From assembly GCA_964587525.1 (NCBI GenBank), contig CAZPLZ010000076.1, forward strand, positions 1-15,157: a stretch of 15,157 bases of DNA. The letters are read 5' to 3'. The notes beneath the pieces are model-generated. The model saw only the letters and a list, made by a program, of their open reading frames with translations, did not search any database and was not told the DNA's origin. Shown here in pieces: positions 13,646 to 15,157 of this stretch. The position numbers were made by a program, and so were the translations under genes. Source of the DNA: CAZPLZ01 sp964587525 (GTDB lineage: Bacteria > Oederibacteriota > CAKKQC01). Position 1 is the first letter of the stretch, and each line of letters opens with the position of its first letter.

Positions 13646-14575
13646 TTAGTCCTTTTCAGAGCCCGGGGCCTGCCCGGGAGTTCGGGTCACTGGCGGCACG
13701 CCCCCAGGTACAGATGAGGCAGCGGGCAGGAGAAGATCGAACGTCGTGCCGAACCCCTCGGTGCTGTGAACGTTAACAGCTCCACCGTGATCCTCCACGA
13801 TCCGTCTGACGATGGAAAGCCCGAGCCCCGTGCCAGCGGCCCGACTGGTCATGAACTTGTCGAAAATCTGCGGCAATTTATCCGCCGGGATGCCGCTGCC
13901 GTTGTCACGCAGGGACAGCACGGTCTGCGCGTTCCGCTCGCCCATGTTGATCTCGATCTTGAGCGGCCGCTGGACGCTACGGTTCTGAACGGCGTTATCC
14001 AGAAGATTCACCAGCACTTGATGCATGGCATCCCGATCGCACATCAGCATTCTGGAATCCATATGCCCGCACTCCACCTGAAATTCAATATTACGGCGTC
14101 CATATTTTAACCTTGTAAACTCAACGCCGCGATCAACGATAGTTTTGATATTGCAGAGCTCGTAATGGTACTGCCCCCGTTTTTCCTTCGCGTAGGCGAG
14201 GACACTTTCGAGCAAGTCGTTGATGCGGTGCAGTTCCTGCTCGCTGGTTTTCAAGTGATTAAAGGCCGTCTGTTTTTCCGAGCCGGTTAACCGTCTTATC
14301 ACCTCCTCGGCATACCCAATGCTGAGGGAAATGGTAGTCAGGGGAGTGCGGATCTCATGAGAGATGATCGAAAGGGACGTCCCAAGTTCGGTTTTGTGCC
14401 GCTGGGCAGCCATGAGCATCTCTTGTCTACTGAGTTCCTGGACAATTGGATTTGCTTGGATGGAAAGATAGATATATGTGAACAAAATGAAGATTTGCAC
14501 GGAACAGAGAATGCCGATGAACACTGGATAGTTACGCGGGCTCCAGCCTGCAATCGCCATCCTTGAGTCCACCAA
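13646..14575 (-). CDS. Sensor histidine kinase, kinase-containing portion of a frameshifted gene
   Basis: This frame holds the complete catalytic part of a histidine kinase. Numbering from 14575, there is a TM helix at about 16-39 (NYPVFIGILCSVQIFILFTY), an H box with phospho-accepting H73 (SIISHEIRTPLT), an N box at 190-195 (NLLDNA), a G1 box at 224-230 (DNGSGIP) and a G2 box at 248-253 (GTGLGL). It would autophosphorylate H73 and pass phosphate to a response regulator, which is not in the window. The nominal TTG at 14575 has no ribosome-binding site and lies within the preceding frame, whose membrane helices continue straight into this one. I therefore read this as the 3' part of one gene split by a -1 shift rather than a separate gene. 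It is 6 bases upstream of the CrtYc-like gene. Confidence 0.85.
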   Translation of the reverse strand: MVDSRMAIAGWSPRNYPVFIGILCSVQIFILFTYIYLSIQANPIVQELSRQEMLMAAQRHKTELGTSLSIISHEIRTPLTTISLSIGYAEEVIRRLTGSEKQTAFNHLKTSEQELHRINDLLESVLAYAKEKRGQYHYELCNIKTIVDRGVEFTRLKYGRRNIEFQVECGHMDSRMLMCDRDAMHQVLVNLLDNAVQNRSVQRPLKIEINMGERNAQTVLSLRDNGSGIPADKLPQIFDKFMTSRAAGTGLGLSIVRRIVEDHGGAVNVHSTEGFGTTFDLLLPAASSVPGGVPPVTRTPGQAPGSEKD

Positions 14576-14964
14576 ATGGAAAACATGACGAGAAAGAGAC
14601 CCATGGCCGCAAACCCATAGCTGATGGTGATGCGTTTGTTGAAATCAGTAAAGTACACGCTGAAAAATAACAGAGGGATCAGGATGAGAAAAGGACTAAC
14701 CAGCAATCCCGTAAAGTACACGCCGGTACAAATCGCAAGGAGATCAATGGCCAGCATCATGTAGGACGCAACGACATGTCTTTTCATCACCGTAATGAAT
14801 GTGTGGAACACCACATTTGCCAAGAGCACCGTGGCACTGCATGCCAGCAGGACATGTTTGTTAATCGGCATAGGAATATTGCTCGCAAACAGCACGACCA
14901 AAATCACGTTGATATACCGCACAAAGGCTCCTAACTGAGCCTGCCTGTAAGTGAAAGAACTCAC
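14338..14964 (-). pseudogene. Membrane sensor half of the same histidine kinase, 5' part before the frameshift
   Basis: In this frame five hydrophobic helices occur between 14964 and about 14570 (for example YINVILVVLFASNIPMPI, VLLACSATVLLANVVF, LILIPLLFFSVYF, ISYGFAAMGLFLVMFSIWW). After about 14560 the frame becomes non-hydrophobic and Ser/Cys-rich before stopping at 14338, while the -1 frame takes over with a sixth helix and the kinase core. Joined, the two make an ordinary six-TM sensor kinase of about 440 residues. GTG 14964 is the most plausible start; the frame is open to the right edge but the added residues look non-coding. No slippery heptamer (X XXY YYZ) was found near the junction, so a mutation or a sequencing error is more likely than programmed shifting. 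If the break is only a sequencing error, this entry and the kinase entry are one intact gene. Confidence 0.6.
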
Positions 14965-15157
14965 CGTGTAAGACTCTTCGGGCCTTGCTTGGCCAACCCT
15001 TGCTCCAGATATTGAAAGAAGTAAGAGACAAATGGGAAAGCCACGGGATAACCCACCATCACCATAGTTGGGGGAAGGTAAGACAGTTGTCCGAGTAAGA
15101 AACGAAACGCACCCCGTTTGAACTGGACCGGAGAACAAGGGTAGTCTGAGCCCAGCC

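Noticed and set aside
14338..14600. Programmed -1 frameshifting in the histidine kinase
   Set aside because: No slippery heptamer in the right phase was found near the transition, and no obvious stimulatory structure follows.

Overview
The window is a GC-rich bacterial chromosome segment. It holds one polysaccharide-degradation locus, a run of unlinked housekeeping-type genes, and two signalling genes at the edges. Several features point loosely to the PVC superphylum (Planctomycetes, Verrucomicrobia, Lentisphaerae and relatives) or a similar free-living lineage: a secreted GH50-type hydrolase, a sulfatase, a phytanoyl-CoA-dioxygenase-family protein, an enlarged sugar permease, and a GC-rich palindrome translated inside a gene. 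No marker gene is present, so the taxon is an inference of low certainty.

Left edge (1-757): the start of a membrane-anchored PAS sensor gene runs off the left end on the minus strand, followed upstream by about 280 bases of non-coding DNA. Region 758-9063 is the carbohydrate locus. On the minus strand a secreted GH50-like (beta-agarase-type) hydrolase is followed after 8 bases by a PhyH-family Fe(II)/2-oxoglutarate dioxygenase. Divergent from them, across about 100 bases, lie a formylglycine-type sulfatase and a tiny 61-codon gene. Converging on these is a minus-strand ABC importer operon whose three genes overlap (permease 1, permease 2, binding protein) and which has no ATPase gene. The likely logic is extracellular cleavage of a sulfated galactan-like polymer, uptake of oligosaccharides by the ABC importer, cytoplasmic desulfation, and an oxidative step by the dioxygenase. 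No SusC/SusD pair is present here.

Region 9177-12804: an FKBP-type prolyl isomerase lipoprotein, an orphan MNT-type nucleotidyltransferase, pyridoxamine 5'-phosphate oxidase (pdxH), a minus-strand operon of cupin lipoprotein, DUF2784 membrane protein and SirB1-family protein, and a small unrecognised membrane protein.

Right edge (12824-15157): a minus-strand cluster of a six-TM sensor histidine kinase, apparently broken by a -1 frameshift, followed within a few bases by two small membrane proteins of the CrtYc/CrtYd heterodimeric lycopene cyclase type. No tRNA, rRNA, CRISPR array, transposase or integrase was seen. No stretch over 300 bases is without a gene.
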